The notes below the pieces were generated by a model. That model was given only the letters and a program-made list of their open reading frames with translations. It did no database searches and was not told where the DNA came from. Positions 33,567 to 44,993 of a stretch of DNA of 64,000 nt are shown one piece after another. The position numbers and the translations under genes are program-made. Source of the DNA: Nocardioides sp. GY 10113 (GTDB lineage Bacteria; Actinomycetota; Actinomycetes; Propionibacteriales; Nocardioidaceae); the NCBI RefSeq assembly GCF_004919105.1, contig NZ_STGK01000002.1, positions 186,001-250,000 of the forward strand, given 5' to 3'. Within the stretch, counting starts at the first letter, position 1, and each line of letters opens with the position of its first letter.

Positions 33567-33929
33567 TCAAGCGGACCGGAGCAGGGCGGTACCGCCGACC
33601 ACGAGCACCGAGCACGCCACCGCCGCGCACAGGCGCACGGACGTCCGGCGATGCCATGGGACGAGCGCCGCAGGAAACGCACCCACCAGCACCGCCAGGC
33701 CCAGGTAGGCGACGCCGCCGGACACATCGCGCTCCGCCCCGTACCCGGCGCCGGAGCAGCCGCCCACCCCGCAGAGGCTCAGGCCGGCCACCCCCACCAG
33801 CATCCACGCGATCGTGACGCACCCCACGGCAACCGAGCCGACCACGATCCCTCGCAGCGCGCGCTCCGACCGGTCGGGCCCGGGCACCCCGTCCCCCGCC
33901 TCGGGCACCCCGTCCCCCGCCTCGGCCAC
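33567..33929 (-). CDS. Small membrane protein, unknown function
   Basis: Protein of 120 aa with three hydrophobic helices (about 25-55, 70-90, 98-118). GTG start 8 bp after the dapB stop, so it is the second gene of a dapB unit. A 21-bp sequence near its start is present twice in tandem, giving EAGDGVP twice in the N-terminal tail. Family not recognised. Confidence 0.6.
   Translation of the reverse strand: MAEAGDGVPEAGDGVPGPDRSERALRGIVVGSVAVGCVTIAWMLVGVAGLSLCGVGGCSGAGYGAERDVSGGVAYLGLAVLVGAFPAALVPWHRRTSVRLCAAVACSVLVVGGTALLRSA
33881..33922. repeat. 21-bp in-frame tandem duplication
   Basis: The same 21 bases occur at 33881-33901 and 33902-33922, at the 5' end of the small membrane-protein gene. 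The length is a multiple of three, so the frame is kept. Confidence 0.9.
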
Positions 33930-33936
33930 CTCGGCC

Positions 33937-35321
<1,385 letters not shown>

Positions 35322-35338
<17 letters not shown>

Positions 35339-37106
35339 CCCCGTCGGCATCGTCGCTCGGCTCGCTGCCATTGCTCCCGGAGCGGCCGGCACGCCACGAG
35401 CCGCGGGTCCACGACGGCCGCGACGGCCGCGACGGGACCGCCGAGCCACGGCGCACCTCCCGGGCGACGTGGTCGGTCAGCTGCTGCGCGAGCAGGCGTC
35501 GCTCCTCGCGGCGGATCACCCGAATCTCGGCCAGCATCTCCCGGGCGGTGGCGATGCACATCGCGACCATCACCAGGCTGAACGGCAGCGCCAGCAGGAT
35601 CGCCATCGTCTGCAGCGCCCCGAGCGGGTTGACGCTCGGGTCGGTCTCCTGCGCCTGGATCCCGACGTAGAGCAGCACGCCCGCGACGGCCCCCTCCATC
35701 GCCGCCCAGAACGCCCGGCTCCACACCGGCGGGTTCTGGTTGCCACCGGAGGCGAGCATGTCGACCACGAAGGACCCGGAGTCCGAGCTGGTGACGAAGA
35801 AGACCACGATCAGCAGGAGCGCCACCCCGCTGAGGAACGCCGAGCCCGGCAGCAGGTCGAACATCTGGAACAGGGCCGTGTCCGTCGAGACCGAGCCGTC
35901 CTCGGCGACCAGCCCGCCCGCACCGAAGATCTGCTCGTAGAGCGCGGTGCCGCCCATCACGGAGAACCACAGGAAGGTGACCAGCGTCGGCACGGCCAGC
36001 ACGCCGACGACGAACTCCCGCACCGTCCGCCCGCGTGAGATCCGGGCGATGAAGACGCCGACGAACGGCGCCCAGCTCATCCACCAGCCCCAGTAGAAGG
36101 TCGTCCAGTCCCCCAGCCACGCCTTGCCGTCCTCCTGGAAGGGCCGCGCGTTGAAGGACATCTCGAAGAAGCGCTGGATGTAGGAGCCGACCTGGGTGAC
36201 GAAGTCGCTGAAGATGAAGAACGTCGGACCGAGCAGGACCACCGCCAGCATCAGCGCGACCGCGACGCCCATGTTGATGTTCGACAGGTAGCGGATGCCC
36301 TTGTCCACGCCGGTGACCACGGAGACCAGTGCGATCGAGGTGATCACCACGATCAGCGCGATCAGCAGGAACGTGGTCGGCTCGTCGACCACGCCCAGGT
36401 AGGCCAGCCCGGCGCTGATCTGGCTCACGCCGAGGCCGAGCGACGTGGCCACGCCGAACAGCGTGCCCAGCACCGCCGTCACGTCGATCACGTCGCCCCA
36501 GAAGCCGTGGACCCGGTGTCCGAGCAGCGGCTCGATCGCCCAGCGGATGGAGACCGGGTTGCCGCGCCGGTGCACCGAGTAGGCGATGGAGACGCCGACC
36601 ACCACGTAGATCGCCCACGCGTGCAGCCCCCAGTGCAGGAACGTGGTGTCCATCGCAGTGCGGGCGTTGAGCGCCGGCGTGCCGGCCGGCGAGCCCGGCG
36701 GCGGCGAGGCGAAGTGACTGAGCGGCTCCGCGACGCCCCAGAAGACCAGGCCGATGCCCATCCCGGCCGCGAAGAGCATCGCGAACCAGGAGCCCAGCCC
36801 GAACTCCGGCTCGTCGTCGTCCTTGCCGAGCACGATGTCGCCGAGCCGCGACGCCGCGAGCCAGACGGCGAAGAAGACGAACGACGTCACCGCGGCGATG
36901 TACCACCAGCCGAGGTCCTCGACGACCGAGTCGTTGACCTTCGCCAGGAAGTCCCCGGTCTCCTTCGGGAAAGCGGCCGTGACCAGCACGAACGCGACGA
37001 GCAGGCCCGCGGCTGGCAGGAACACCCGTGGATGGGTGATCAGCCCCGTGAACCGCGACGGAGGGCGTTGAGGGGTCTCCTCCCGGACCGAGGTCGGCGC
37101 GGCCAC
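35322..37106 (-). CDS. BCCT-family betaine/choline/carnitine transporter
   Basis: Protein of 594 aa with 12 membrane helices. The Gly-rich GMGIGLVFWGVAEP and the aromatic segment FYWGWWMSWAPFVGVFIARISRGRT, described here by its WGWWMSWAPF core, mark the BCCT family. It imports compatible solutes such as glycine betaine by sodium or proton symport. GTG start with a perfect AGGAGG 7 nt upstream, one of the strongest ribosome-binding sites in the window. The C-terminal cytoplasmic tail is charged, as in osmosensing members. Confidence 0.92.
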
Positions 37107-37183
37107 GGCTCCACCTCCTGGGGTCGACGCTGGCTGCCAGGACTCTCCACGCTAGCCGGTCGGGGTGCACCACGCACCCGGCG

Positions 37184-38572
37184 TCAGGCGGGCCCGACCA
37201 CCGCCAGCACCTCGGGCCGACTGAACACCTCGGAGGCGATGTGGCGCACGTCCTCCAGCGTCACCGCGTCGATCCGCGCCATCACCTCGTCGATCCCGAG
37301 CACCTCGGTGTGCACCAGCTCGGCCTTGCCCAGCCGCATCATCCGGGCACCGGAGTCCTCCAGGCCGAGCACCAGTCCTCCGGTGAGCTGCCCCTTGCCG
37401 CGGGCCAGCTCCTCGGCCGTGATGCCGTGCGCGGCGATCTCCGCCAGCTGCTGGCGCACCACCGTCAGCACCTCGTCGGTGCGGTCGGGCAGGCAGCCGA
37501 CCGCCACCCCGACCAGGCCGGAGTCGGCGTAGTGGCTGGCGAAGGAGTAGACCGAGTACGCCAGACCGCGCCGCTCCCGGATCTCCTGGAAGAGCCGGCT
37601 GGAGGTGCCGCCACCGAGTGCGGTGTTGAGTACGCCGAGCGCGAACCGCTCGTCGTCGTCGCGGGCCGGCCCCTCCATCCCGAGCACCAGGTTCACCTGC
37701 TCGAACGGCCGCGCCACGCGGCGCTCGCCGCCGGCGATCCGCGGCCGGTGGGTGCCACCCCGGCACGGGCGCGGCGTCGCCGTGCCCGCCAGGAAGTCGT
37801 GCTGCGCGAAGGCCCGCTGCACCGCACGGACGACCTCGCCGTGCTCGAGTGCCCCGGCCACCGAGATCACCATGTTGTCCGGCGTGTAGTGGTGCCGGTA
37901 GAAGCGCTGGATCTGCTCCTGGGTCATCGCGCCGATCGAGTCGACCGTGCCCGCGATGGGACGCCCGAGCGGCGACTCGGAGCCCCATGCGACCTCCGCC
38001 AGGAGGTTGTGCACCACGTCGTCCGGGTCGTCCTCGTGCATCGCGATCTCGTCGAGGATCACGTCACGCTCGGCGTCGACGTCGTGGCCGTCGAGCAGCG
38101 AGCCGGTGATCATGTCGCCCAGGACGTCGACCGCCAACGGCAGGTCCTCGCCGAGCACCCGGGCGTGGAAGCAGGTGTACTCCTTGGCCGTGAAGGCGTT
38201 GAACTCGCCGCCGACCGCGTCCAGGGCGATCGAGATGTCGAACGCGCTGCGCTGCGAGGTGCCCTTGAACAGCAGGTGCTCGAGGAAGTGGGAGCCGCCG
38301 TGGGTGGCGCCCTGCTCATCGCGGGAGCCGACGCCGATCCAGACCCCGATCGAGGCCGACCGGGCGCCGGCCATCTGCTCGGTGACGATCCGCAGGCCCG
38401 AGGGCAGCTGCGTCCGCCGTACCTGGGAGGTGATCTGGCCGGCCGCGTCACGGACCGTCTCCAGCGTTCGGGTGCTGGCGCGGCCGGCCCCGACGACGAC
38501 CTCGGGCTCGTCGGGGAAGGCCGACGGCCGGCCAGCGTGGTGCTGGCCGGCCGTCTGTGAAACCGAGTTCAC
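37184..38572 (-). CDS. M16-family zinc peptidase (pitrilysin / processing-peptidase-like)
   Basis: Protein of 462 aa. The inverted zinc motif HFLEH is at 95-99, with the distal Glu in the ERDVILDEIAMHED region. The C-terminal half is the inactive M16C-like domain with GGGTSSRLFQEIRERRGLAYSV. The GTG start lies 7 bp after the pnp stop, so the two are co-transcribed, as in many actinobacteria. It probably degrades small peptides; a specific substrate is unknown. Confidence 0.92.
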   Translation of the reverse strand: MNSVSQTAGQHHAGRPSAFPDEPEVVVGAGRASTRTLETVRDAAGQITSQVRRTQLPSGLRIVTEQMAGARSASIGVWIGVGSRDEQGATHGGSHFLEHLLFKGTSQRSAFDISIALDAVGGEFNAFTAKEYTCFHARVLGEDLPLAVDVLGDMITGSLLDGHDVDAERDVILDEIAMHEDDPDDVVHNLLAEVAWGSESPLGRPIAGTVDSIGAMTQEQIQRFYRHHYTPDNMVISVAGALEHGEVVRAVQRAFAQHDFLAGTATPRPCRGGTHRPRIAGGERRVARPFEQVNLVLGMEGPARDDDERFALGVLNTALGGGTSSRLFQEIRERRGLAYSVYSFASHYADSGLVGVAVGCLPDRTDEVLTVVRQQLAEIAAHGITAEELARGKGQLTGGLVLGLEDSGARMMRLGKAELVHTEVLGIDEVMARIDAVTLEDVRHIASEVFSRPEVLAVVGPA

Positions 38573-38579
38573 GAACCGA

Positions 38580-40799
38580 TCACGCCTCGTCGTCCGCGTC
38601 GTCGGCGCCCTCGGCGCTCTCCTCGACGACGGGCACCAGCGACAGCTTGCCGCGGTCGTCGATCTCGGCGATCTCGACCTGCAGCTTCTGACCGACCGAG
38701 ACCACGTCCTCGACGCTGTCGACGCGCTTGCCACCGGCCAGCGAGCGCAGCTTGCTGATGTGCAGCAGGCCGTCCTTGCCCGGCATCAGCGCCACGAACG
38801 CACCGAAGTTGGTGGTCTTGACGACGGTGCCGAGGTAGCGCTCGCCGACCTCCGGCATGGTCGGGTTCGCGATCGCGTTGACCGCGGCCCGGGCCGCCTC
38901 GGCGGCCTCGCCGTTGGTGGCGCCGATGTACACGGTGCCGTCGTCCTCGATGGACACGCTCGCGCCGGTGTCCTCCTGGATCTGGTTGATCACCTTGCCC
39001 TTCGGGCCGATGACCTCGCCGATCTTGTCCACGGGCACCTTGACGGTGATGATCCGCGGCGCGGTCGGGGACATCTCGCCGGGCACGTCGATGGCCTCGG
39101 CCATGACCTCGAGGATCGCCAGGCGGGCGTCCTTGGCCTGGTTCAGGGCCTGGGCCAGGACCTCGGCGGGGATGCCGTCGAGCTTGGTGTCCAGCTGCAG
39201 GGCGGTGACGAACTCCTTGGTGCCGGCGACCTTGAAGTCCATGTCGCCGAAGGCGTCCTCGGCGCCGAGGATGTCGGTCAGCGCGACGTACTGGGTCTCG
39301 CCGTCGATCTCGCCGGAGATCAGGCCCATCGCGATGCCCGCGACCGGCGCCTTCAGCGGCACGCCGGCCTGCATCAGGGCGAGCGAGGAGGCGCAGACCG
39401 AGCCCATCGAGGTGGAGCCGTTGGAGCCCATCGCCTCGGAGAGCTGACGGATCGCGTAGGGGAACTCCTCGCGGGTCGGCAGCACCGGCAGCAGCGCGCG
39501 GCGGGCCAGCGCGCCGTGGCCGATCTCGCGACGCTTCGGGGAGCCGACGCGGCCGGTCTCGCCGGTCGAGAACGGCGGGAAGATGTACTTGTGCATGTAG
39601 CGGCGCGAGGTCTCCGGGGAGAGCGTGTCGAGCTGCTGCTCCATCTTGAGCATGTCCAGGGTGGTGACGCCCAGGATCTGGGTCTCGCCACGCTCGAACA
39701 GCGAGGAGCCGTGCACCCGCGGGATCACGTCGACCTCGGCGTGCAGCGGACGGATGTCGGCCAGGCCGCGACCGTCGATGCGGATCTTGTCGCGCAGCAC
39801 GCGCTCGCGCACGACCTGCTTGTTGACCGAGCGGAACGCCGCGCCGATCTCCTTCTCGCGACCCTCGAACTGACCGGCCAGCTTCTCGAGCAGCTCGGCC
39901 TTGAGCTCGTCGGTCTTCGCCTCGCGCTCCTGCTTGTCGGCGATGGTCATCGCGGCGACCAGGTCCGCCTTGGCGGCGGCCTCGACGGCCTCGAAGACGT
40001 CGTCCTCGTAGTCGAGGAAGATCGGGAACTCCTGGACCGGCTTGGCGGCCACGTTGGCGAGCTCGACCTGGGCCTCGACCAGCTGCTTGATGAACGGCTT
40101 GGCCGCGTCCAGACCGCTGGCGACGACCGCCTCGGTCGGGGCCTGGGCGCCGGAGGTGACCAGGTTCCAGGACTGCTCGGTGGCCTCGGCCTCGACCATC
40201 ATGATCGCGACGTCGCCGGTCTCGGTGACACGACCCGCGACCACCATGTCGAAGACGGCGTCCTCGAGCTGGCTGTGGGTCGGGAACGCGACCCACTGGC
40301 CACCGATCAGGGCGACGCGGGTGGCGCCGACCGGACCGCTGAACGGCAGGCCCGAGAGCTGGGTGGACAGCGACGCGGCGTTGATCGCGAGCACGTCGTA
40401 GGGGGTGTCGGGGTTGAGGGCCATCACGGTGATGACGACCTGGACCTCGTTGCGCAGACCCTTCTTGAAGGTCGGGCGCAGCGGGCGGTCGATCAGCCGG
40501 CAGGTGAGGATCGCGTCCTCGCCCGGGCGACCCTCGCTACGGAAGAAGGAGCCGGGGATCTTGCCCGCGGCGTACATCCGCTCCTCGACGTCGATCGTCA
40601 GGGGGAAGAAGTCGAAGTGGTCCTTCGGGTGCTTCCCGGCGGTGGTCGCCGAGAGCAGCATGGTGTCACCGTCGAGGTAGGCGCTCACCGAGCCGGCGGC
40701 CTGGCGGGCCAGCAGGCCCGTCTCGAACTTGACGGTGCGGGTGCCGAACTTGCCGTTGTCGATAACGGTCTCAACGGCGGAGATGACGGGTTCAGTCAC
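38580..40799 (-). CDS. pnp: Polyribonucleotide nucleotidyltransferase (PNPase)
   Basis: Protein of 739 aa: two RNase PH domains (about 10-230 and 330-560), a helical linker, a KH domain (about 590-640, [17 protein letters not shown]) and an S1 domain (about 655-725). It degrades RNA 3'-5' by phosphorolysis and can add tails. GTG start at 40797-40799 with GAAAGAG upstream. The order rpsO-pnp is classical; here 228 bp and a hairpin separate them. Confidence 0.97.
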   Translation of the reverse strand: MTEPVISAVETVIDNGKFGTRTVKFETGLLARQAAGSVSAYLDGDTMLLSATTAGKHPKDHFDFFPLTIDVEERMYAAGKIPGSFFRSEGRPGEDAILTCRLIDRPLRPTFKKGLRNEVQVVITVMALNPDTPYDVLAINAASLSTQLSGLPFSGPVGATRVALIGGQWVAFPTHSQLEDAVFDMVVAGRVTETGDVAIMMVEAEATEQSWNLVTSGAQAPTEAVVASGLDAAKPFIKQLVEAQVELANVAAKPVQEFPIFLDYEDDVFEAVEAAAKADLVAAMTIADKQEREAKTDELKAELLEKLAGQFEGREKEIGAAFRSVNKQVVRERVLRDKIRIDGRGLADIRPLHAEVDVIPRVHGSSLFERGETQILGVTTLDMLKMEQQLDTLSPETSRRYMHKYIFPPFSTGETGRVGSPKRREIGHGALARRALLPVLPTREEFPYAIRQLSEAMGSNGSTSMGSVCASSLALMQAGVPLKAPVAGIAMGLISGEIDGETQYVALTDILGAEDAFGDMDFKVAGTKEFVTALQLDTKLDGIPAEVLAQALNQAKDARLAILEVMAEAIDVPGEMSPTAPRIITVKVPVDKIGEVIGPKGKVINQIQEDTGASVSIEDDGTVYIGATNGEAAEAARAAVNAIANPTMPEVGERYLGTVVKTTNFGAFVALMPGKDGLLHISKLRSLAGGKRVDSVEDVVSVGQKLQVEIAEIDDRGKLSLVPVVEESAEGADDADDEA

Positions 40800-40985
40800 A
40801 GATGACTCTTTCGTTCGCGGTGCGATCCGCGACGCCCGCGTCAGTTGGCCGATCTTCGATCGAGGCCCTCGCTGCAGTGCAGCGGGAGCCACTACCGAGG
40901 ATCGAACCCGTGAGAGACGCGGATCGCTCCAGTGGTTGTGTATCCAGTTGTCGGCGCACCGTGGAGGTGCACCAAGGTCGAATGT

Positions 40986-41022
40986 AGCGAAGGGACCCAC
41001 CGGAGTGGTGGATCCCTTCGCT
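40986..41022 (-). terminator. Hairpin between rpsO and pnp
   Basis: A 16-bp stem with one mismatch and a 5-nt loop lies 6 bp after the rpsO stop, without a T-run. It may partly end rpsO transcription or be an RNase processing site, as in the E. coli rpsO-pnp region. Confidence 0.6.
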
Positions 41023-41027
41023 CATGT

Positions 41028-41303
41028 TCATCGACGCAGGCCGAGGCGCTCCACGATGGAGCGGTAGCGCTCGATCTCGGTCTTCTTCAGGTAGTTCAGG
41101 AGCCGGCGGCGCTGACCGACGAGGAGCAGCAGGCCACGACGGCTGTGGTGGTCGTGCTTGTGCTGCTTGAGGTGCTCGGTCAGGTGGCTGATCCGGTGGC
41201 TCAGCAGCGCGATCTGCACCTCCGGCGAACCGGTGTCACCCTCGGTGGTGGCGTACTCGGCGATGATCTTCTTCTTGGTCTCAGCATCGGTACCGATGGC
41301 CAT
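41028..41303 (-). CDS. rpsO: 30S ribosomal protein S15
   Basis: Protein of 91 aa, full length, with the family core [32 protein letters not shown] and [10 protein letters not shown]. It binds the central domain of 16S rRNA. ATG start with AGGAG 6 nt upstream. The upstream leader (from about 41405) could carry S15 autoregulation, as known in other bacteria, though no structure is asserted here. Confidence 0.98.
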   Translation of the reverse strand: MAIGTDAETKKKIIAEYATTEGDTGSPEVQIALLSHRISHLTEHLKQHKHDHHSRRGLLLLVGQRRRLLNYLKKTEIERYRSIVERLGLRR

Positions 41304-41410
41304 GTGAACTCCTCAGTTCGCTCGTTGCGCGGCGCGCCGGGGCCTGTTCACCCGGGCACTCTCGATCCGCGGCCGTTGGACGGCGTGTCGTCCGCTCGGA
41401 CAACCCAGCA

Positions 41411-41416
41411 AGACTA
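41411..41416 (-). promoter_or_regulatory. Possible -10 box TAGTCT of rpsO
   Basis: TAGTCT on the minus strand about 108 bp before rpsO. It would give a leader of about 100 nt. No clear -35. Confidence 0.35.
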
Positions 41417-41494
41417 CCAACGCGCGCTCCCCGGCCCCCAATCGGCGAACGGGGCGCACCCGGGCTCCGTGGCGCCCGACGCCGCAGCGCGTCG

Positions 41495-43189
41495 TCAGTG
41501 CCCCAGCACCGCGCGCACCGCGTCCCGGCCCGCCATCGGGTCGGCGGCGGTCAGCGCCGCGTCCGCGGCGGCGCGGCAGGCGTCCAGGGTGACCTCGGCG
41601 AGCTGGGCGCCGACCGGTCGCACGGCCCGCGCGGCCATCGACAGCGACGTGACTCCCATCCCGATCAGGGCGGTGGCCAGCAGCGGGTCCGCCGCCGCCT
41701 CACCGCACACGCCGACCGGCTTGCCGGCAGCGACACCGGCGCGCGCGGTGATCGAGATCAGCTGGAGGACCGCGGGCTGCCAGGGGTCGGTCAGGTAGGC
41801 CAGGTCGGTGGCCATCCGGTCCGCCGCCATCGCGTACTGGGTCAGGTCGTTGGTGCCGATGGAGAGGAAGTCGACGACCTCGAGCATCCGATCGGCCAGG
41901 AGCGCGGCGCTGGGCACCTCGACCATGACCCCCGCCCGCAGCCCGCGCTCGCGGACCAGCGCCGCGAAGCCGGCGGCCTCGTCGACCGTGGCCACCATCG
42001 GCGCCATCACCCAGGTCTCCACGCCGGTCCGCTCCGCGGCCAGCGCGATCGCGTCGAGCTGGCGGTCCATCAGGCCCGGGTTGTCGATCGAGAGCCGCAG
42101 CCCACGCACACCGAGCGCGGGGTTCTCCTCGTCCTCGTGGGCGGCGAACGCGATCGGCTTGTCCGAGCCCGCGTCGAGCGTGCGCACCACGACGTACCGT
42201 CCGCCCGCATAGGGAGCCAGCACCGAAGCGTAGATGTCGGCCTGCTCCTCCACCGACGGCTCCTCGGCGCGGTCCAGGAAGCAGAGCTCGGTGCGGAACA
42301 GCCCGACCCCCTCCACCGGCTCCTCGGCCGCGCCCTCGGCGGAGGCGCCGTCGGCCACGTTGGCCAGCAGCTTCACCGGTACGCCGTCGGCGGTGGCCGC
42401 CGGCCCCGTCCACGCGGCGAGCGCCGCCCGGCGCCGCCGGCTCGACTCGACCCGGCGCGCGGCGTCGTCGGGGTCGACGCCCCGCTCGACCGTCCCCGCC
42501 TCGCCGTCGACGAGGACCACGACGCCCTCCTCGACGGCGACCGCGCCGCCGACGCCGACGACGCACGGGATCCCCAGCTGGCGCGCGATGATCGCGGTGT
42601 GGCTGGTGGCCCCGCCGCGCTCGGTGACCAGGGCGAGCACCCGGGACGGGTCGAGGCTGGAGGTGTCGCTCGGGGCGAGGTCGGAGGCGACGACCACCGA
42701 GGGCTCATCCGGCGCGGGGACGCCGGGCTGCGGCTCGCCGACCAGGTGCGCGATCAGGCGTCGCTCGATGTCGCGCAGGTCCGTGACGCGCTCGGCCATC
42801 AGGCCGCCCATGCTGCTGAAGATGCTGGCGAACTGGTCGACCGCGGCGCGGACCGCCTCGACCGGGCCGCGCCCCTCGCCCACGCTCTTGGCGACAGCGG
42901 AGCGCAGGCCCTTGTCGCGCGCCAGGCCCGCGCTGGCGGTGAGCACGGCAGCCGCACCCCCGGAGACCGCGCCCGCCCGGGCCACGAAGGCCTCGGCCAC
43001 CGCCTCCGCGGCCTCGTCGTAGGCGGCGACCGCCGCGTCGGCGTCGGCGAACCCGCCGTCGCCGAACCGCTCGATCGCGTCGGCCGAGATCTCGTCGCGC
43101 ACGTGGACGACCGGCCCGGCAACGACGCCGGGGACGACCGGCGTCCCCCTCAGCACGCCGACGGAGGTGGCGGAATCGAATGTGGTCAT
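41495..43189 (-). CDS. ptsI: PTS enzyme I (phosphoenolpyruvate-protein phosphotransferase)
   Basis: Protein of 564 aa. The phospho-His is H197 in GGATSHTAIIAR; the PEP site has RTLDAGSDKP, VRGLRLSI, SIGTNDLTQY and VGVCGEA with the catalytic Cys. It passes phosphate from PEP to HPr. The ATG at 43187-43189 is supported by TAACAT 6 nt upstream. It faces away from fruR-fruK-fruA-ptsH across an 86-bp shared promoter. Confidence 0.96.
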   Translation of the reverse strand: MTTFDSATSVGVLRGTPVVPGVVAGPVVHVRDEISADAIERFGDGGFADADAAVAAYDEAAEAVAEAFVARAGAVSGGAAAVLTASAGLARDKGLRSAVAKSVGEGRGPVEAVRAAVDQFASIFSSMGGLMAERVTDLRDIERRLIAHLVGEPQPGVPAPDEPSVVVASDLAPSDTSSLDPSRVLALVTERGGATSHTAIIARQLGIPCVVGVGGAVAVEEGVVVLVDGEAGTVERGVDPDDAARRVESSRRRRAALAAWTGPAATADGVPVKLLANVADGASAEGAAEEPVEGVGLFRTELCFLDRAEEPSVEEQADIYASVLAPYAGGRYVVVRTLDAGSDKPIAFAAHEDEENPALGVRGLRLSIDNPGLMDRQLDAIALAAERTGVETWVMAPMVATVDEAAGFAALVRERGLRAGVMVEVPSAALLADRMLEVVDFLSIGTNDLTQYAMAADRMATDLAYLTDPWQPAVLQLISITARAGVAAGKPVGVCGEAAADPLLATALIGMGVTSLSMAARAVRPVGAQLAEVTLDACRAAADAALTAADPMAGRDAVRAVLGH

Positions 43190-43193
43190 GGTC

Positions 43194-43231
43194 ACATGTT
43201 ATTCCACGTGATCCTTGACACTCAACATGTT
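43194..43231. promoter_or_regulatory. Two ACATGTT operator-like sites in the ptsI-fruR region
   Basis: ACATGTT at 43194-43200 lies on the ptsI -10; AACATGTT (palindromic) at 43224-43231 lies in the spacer of the fruR promoter. Starts are 31 bp apart, about three helical turns. Likely sites for the DeoR-type repressor encoded next door (inference). Confidence 0.55.
43196..43201 (-). promoter_or_regulatory. -10 box TAACAT of ptsI, leaderless start
   Basis: TAACAT on the minus strand ends 6 nt before the ptsI ATG, with TTGAGT (43220-43225) 18 nt upstream as -35. It overlaps the first ACATGTT copy. Confidence 0.6.
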
Positions 43232-43243
43232 CGGCACTAAAAC
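43215..43243 (+). promoter_or_regulatory. Promoter of the fruR-fruK-fruA-ptsH operon
   Basis: A perfect -35 TTGACA (43215-43220), 17-bp spacer and -10 TAAAAC (43238-43243). The transcript would start near 43250 and carry a GAGAGGA ribosome-binding site before fruR. Confidence 0.7.
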
Positions 43244-43275
43244 AACATAGACACAGATCCGGCCGAGAGGACACG

Positions 43276-44043
43276 ATGTACGCCGAGGAGCGGCAGCAGG
43301 CGATGGCCCAGCTGATCACCACGCGGGGTCGCCTCTCGGTGGCCCAGCTGGCCACCGAGTACGCGGTCACCACCGAGACCGTGCGGCGCGACCTGTCCAC
43401 GCTGGACCGGATGGGCCTGGTGCGCCGCGTCCACGGTGGTGCCGTGCCGGCCAGCTCGCTCACCGTCATCGAGTCCGGGATCGGAGAGCGCGAGGGCGCC
43501 AACTCGAGCGCCAAGGACGCCATCGCCGCCGCAGCGATCAACCTCCTCCCTCCCCCGGACTCGGTGGTCGTGCTGGACGCCGGCACGACGACCGCCCGGC
43601 TGGCCGCGGCGCTCCCCCGGGATCACCGGCTGGTGGTCGTGACCCACGCGGTGCCGGTCGCGACCCGCCTCGCCGGGCTGCCCCAGATCGAGCTGCACCT
43701 CCTGCCCGGACGCGTGCGGCCGACGACGCACGCCGCCGTCGGCAGCGACACCGTCGCCGCGCTCGCCGACCTGCGTGCCGACGTCGCGTTCGTCGCCACG
43801 AACGGACTCACGGTCGACCACGGCCTGACCACGCCGGACCGGGACGAGGCGGCCGCCAAGCGCGCGATCGTCGCGTGCGCCCGTCGTACCGTGGTCCTCG
43901 CCGACGCCAGCAAGATCGGGCTGGAGACCTCGGTCCGGTTCGCCACCCTCGACGACGTCGACACCCTGGTCACCGACGGCTCCGTCGACGCCTCCGACCT
44001 CGCCGCGCTGGAACGCACGGGCCTGGACGTGGTGGTCGCGTGA
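43276..44043 (+). CDS. fruR: DeoR-family transcriptional regulator of the fructose PTS
   Basis: Protein of 255 aa. N-terminal DeoR helix-turn-helix (about 8-60, LSVAQLATEYAVTTETVRRDL, shown by its TTETVRRDL recognition helix) and a C-terminal sugar-phosphate sensor domain with VLDAGTTTARLA, VTHAVPVA and LADASKIG. It most likely represses fru and pts genes and is released by fructose-1-phosphate. The symbol is by position and family. ATG with GAGAGGA upstream; its end overlaps fruK. Confidence 0.88.
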   Translation: MYAEERQQAMAQLITTRGRLSVAQLATEYAVTTETVRRDLSTLDRMGLVRRVHGGAVPASSLTVIESGIGEREGANSSAKDAIAAAAINLLPPPDSVVVLDAGTTTARLAAALPRDHRLVVVTHAVPVATRLAGLPQIELHLLPGRVRPTTHAAVGSDTVAALADLRADVAFVATNGLTVDHGLTTPDRDEAAAKRAIVACARRTVVLADASKIGLETSVRFATLDDVDTLVTDGSVDASDLAALERTGLDVVVA

Positions 44044-44993
44044 TCCTCACCCTCACCCCCAACCCCAGCATCGACCGCACGGTGTCGCTGGACGCCCCGC
44101 TCTGCCGCGGACAGGTGCAGCGGGTCACCGCGGTCACCGCCCAGGCGGGCGGCAAGGGGGTCAACATCTCGCGCGCCGCGGCGGTCGCCGGCATCCCCAG
44201 CGTCGCCGTGGTGCCGGCCGAGCCCGACGACCCGTTCGTGCTCGAGCTGCGCGCCGCCGGCATCCAGTGCCACCCGGTGGAACCGGCAGGCGACGTACGG
44301 GTCAACCTGACGATCACCGAGCCCGACGGCACCACCACCAAGCTCAACTCCCCCGGCGCCGAGGTCGACGCCGAGCACCTCGAGGTGATGGCCGCGGCCG
44401 TCCTCGAGCGCGCCGCCGAGGCCTCCTGGGCCGTGCTCGCCGGCTCGCTGCCGGCCGGCGCGCCGGCCGGCTTCTACGCCGACCTGGTGGCCAGGCTCCG
44501 GGGCCACGGCGCGCGGGTCGCGGTCGATACCAGCGAGGCGCCGCTCAAGGCGCTGGTCGACGCGATGCCGGCCGCGGCGCCTGACCTGATGAAGCCGAAC
44601 GGCGAGGAGCTCGCCTCCGTCCTCGGCGGCGATCCCGAGGTGCTCGAGTCCGACCCGGTCGCCGCCGCGGCAGCGGCACGGGAGCTGCTGGCGCGCGGCG
44701 TCGGCGCCGTCCTGGCCACCCTCGGCGGGAACGGCGCTGTGCTGGTCACCCCCGAGGGGGCGTGGCATGCCAGCCCGCCGCCGACCACGGTCGTGAGCAC
44801 CGTCGGCGCCGGCGACTGCAGCCTCTTCGGCTACCTGCTCGGAGACGTCTCCGGGCTCCCCGCACCCGACCGACTCGCCCTCGCGGTGGCCTACGGCAGC
44901 GCCGCAGCCAGCCTGCCGGGCACCACCATCCCCGCTTCCGACCAGCTGCAGACAGATCTGGTCGGCGTTACCGCCCTCGGAGGGAACACATGA
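44040..44993 (+). CDS. fruK: 1-phosphofructokinase
   Basis: Protein of 317 aa of the PfkB/LacC family. TLTPNPSIDRTV at the N-terminus, AGGKGVNISRA for substrate binding, and VSTVGAGDCSLFGYL with the catalytic Asp. It phosphorylates fructose-1-phosphate to fructose-1,6-bisphosphate. The GTG start overlaps the fruR stop by 4 bp and its stop overlaps the fruA ATG by 4 bp, so all are translationally coupled. Confidence 0.95.
   Translation: MILTLTPNPSIDRTVSLDAPLCRGQVQRVTAVTAQAGGKGVNISRAAAVAGIPSVAVVPAEPDDPFVLELRAAGIQCHPVEPAGDVRVNLTITEPDGTTTKLNSPGAEVDAEHLEVMAAAVLERAAEASWAVLAGSLPAGAPAGFYADLVARLRGHGARVAVDTSEAPLKALVDAMPAAAPDLMKPNGEELASVLGGDPEVLESDPVAAAAAARELLARGVGAVLATLGGNGAVLVTPEGAWHASPPPTTVVSTVGAGDCSLFGYLLGDVSGLPAPDRLALAVAYGSAAASLPGTTIPASDQLQTDLVGVTALGGNT

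Noticed and set aside
37947..40805. 952-codon open frame antisense to pnp
   Set aside because: It mirrors the pnp codon pattern on the opposite strand and has no recognisable domain.
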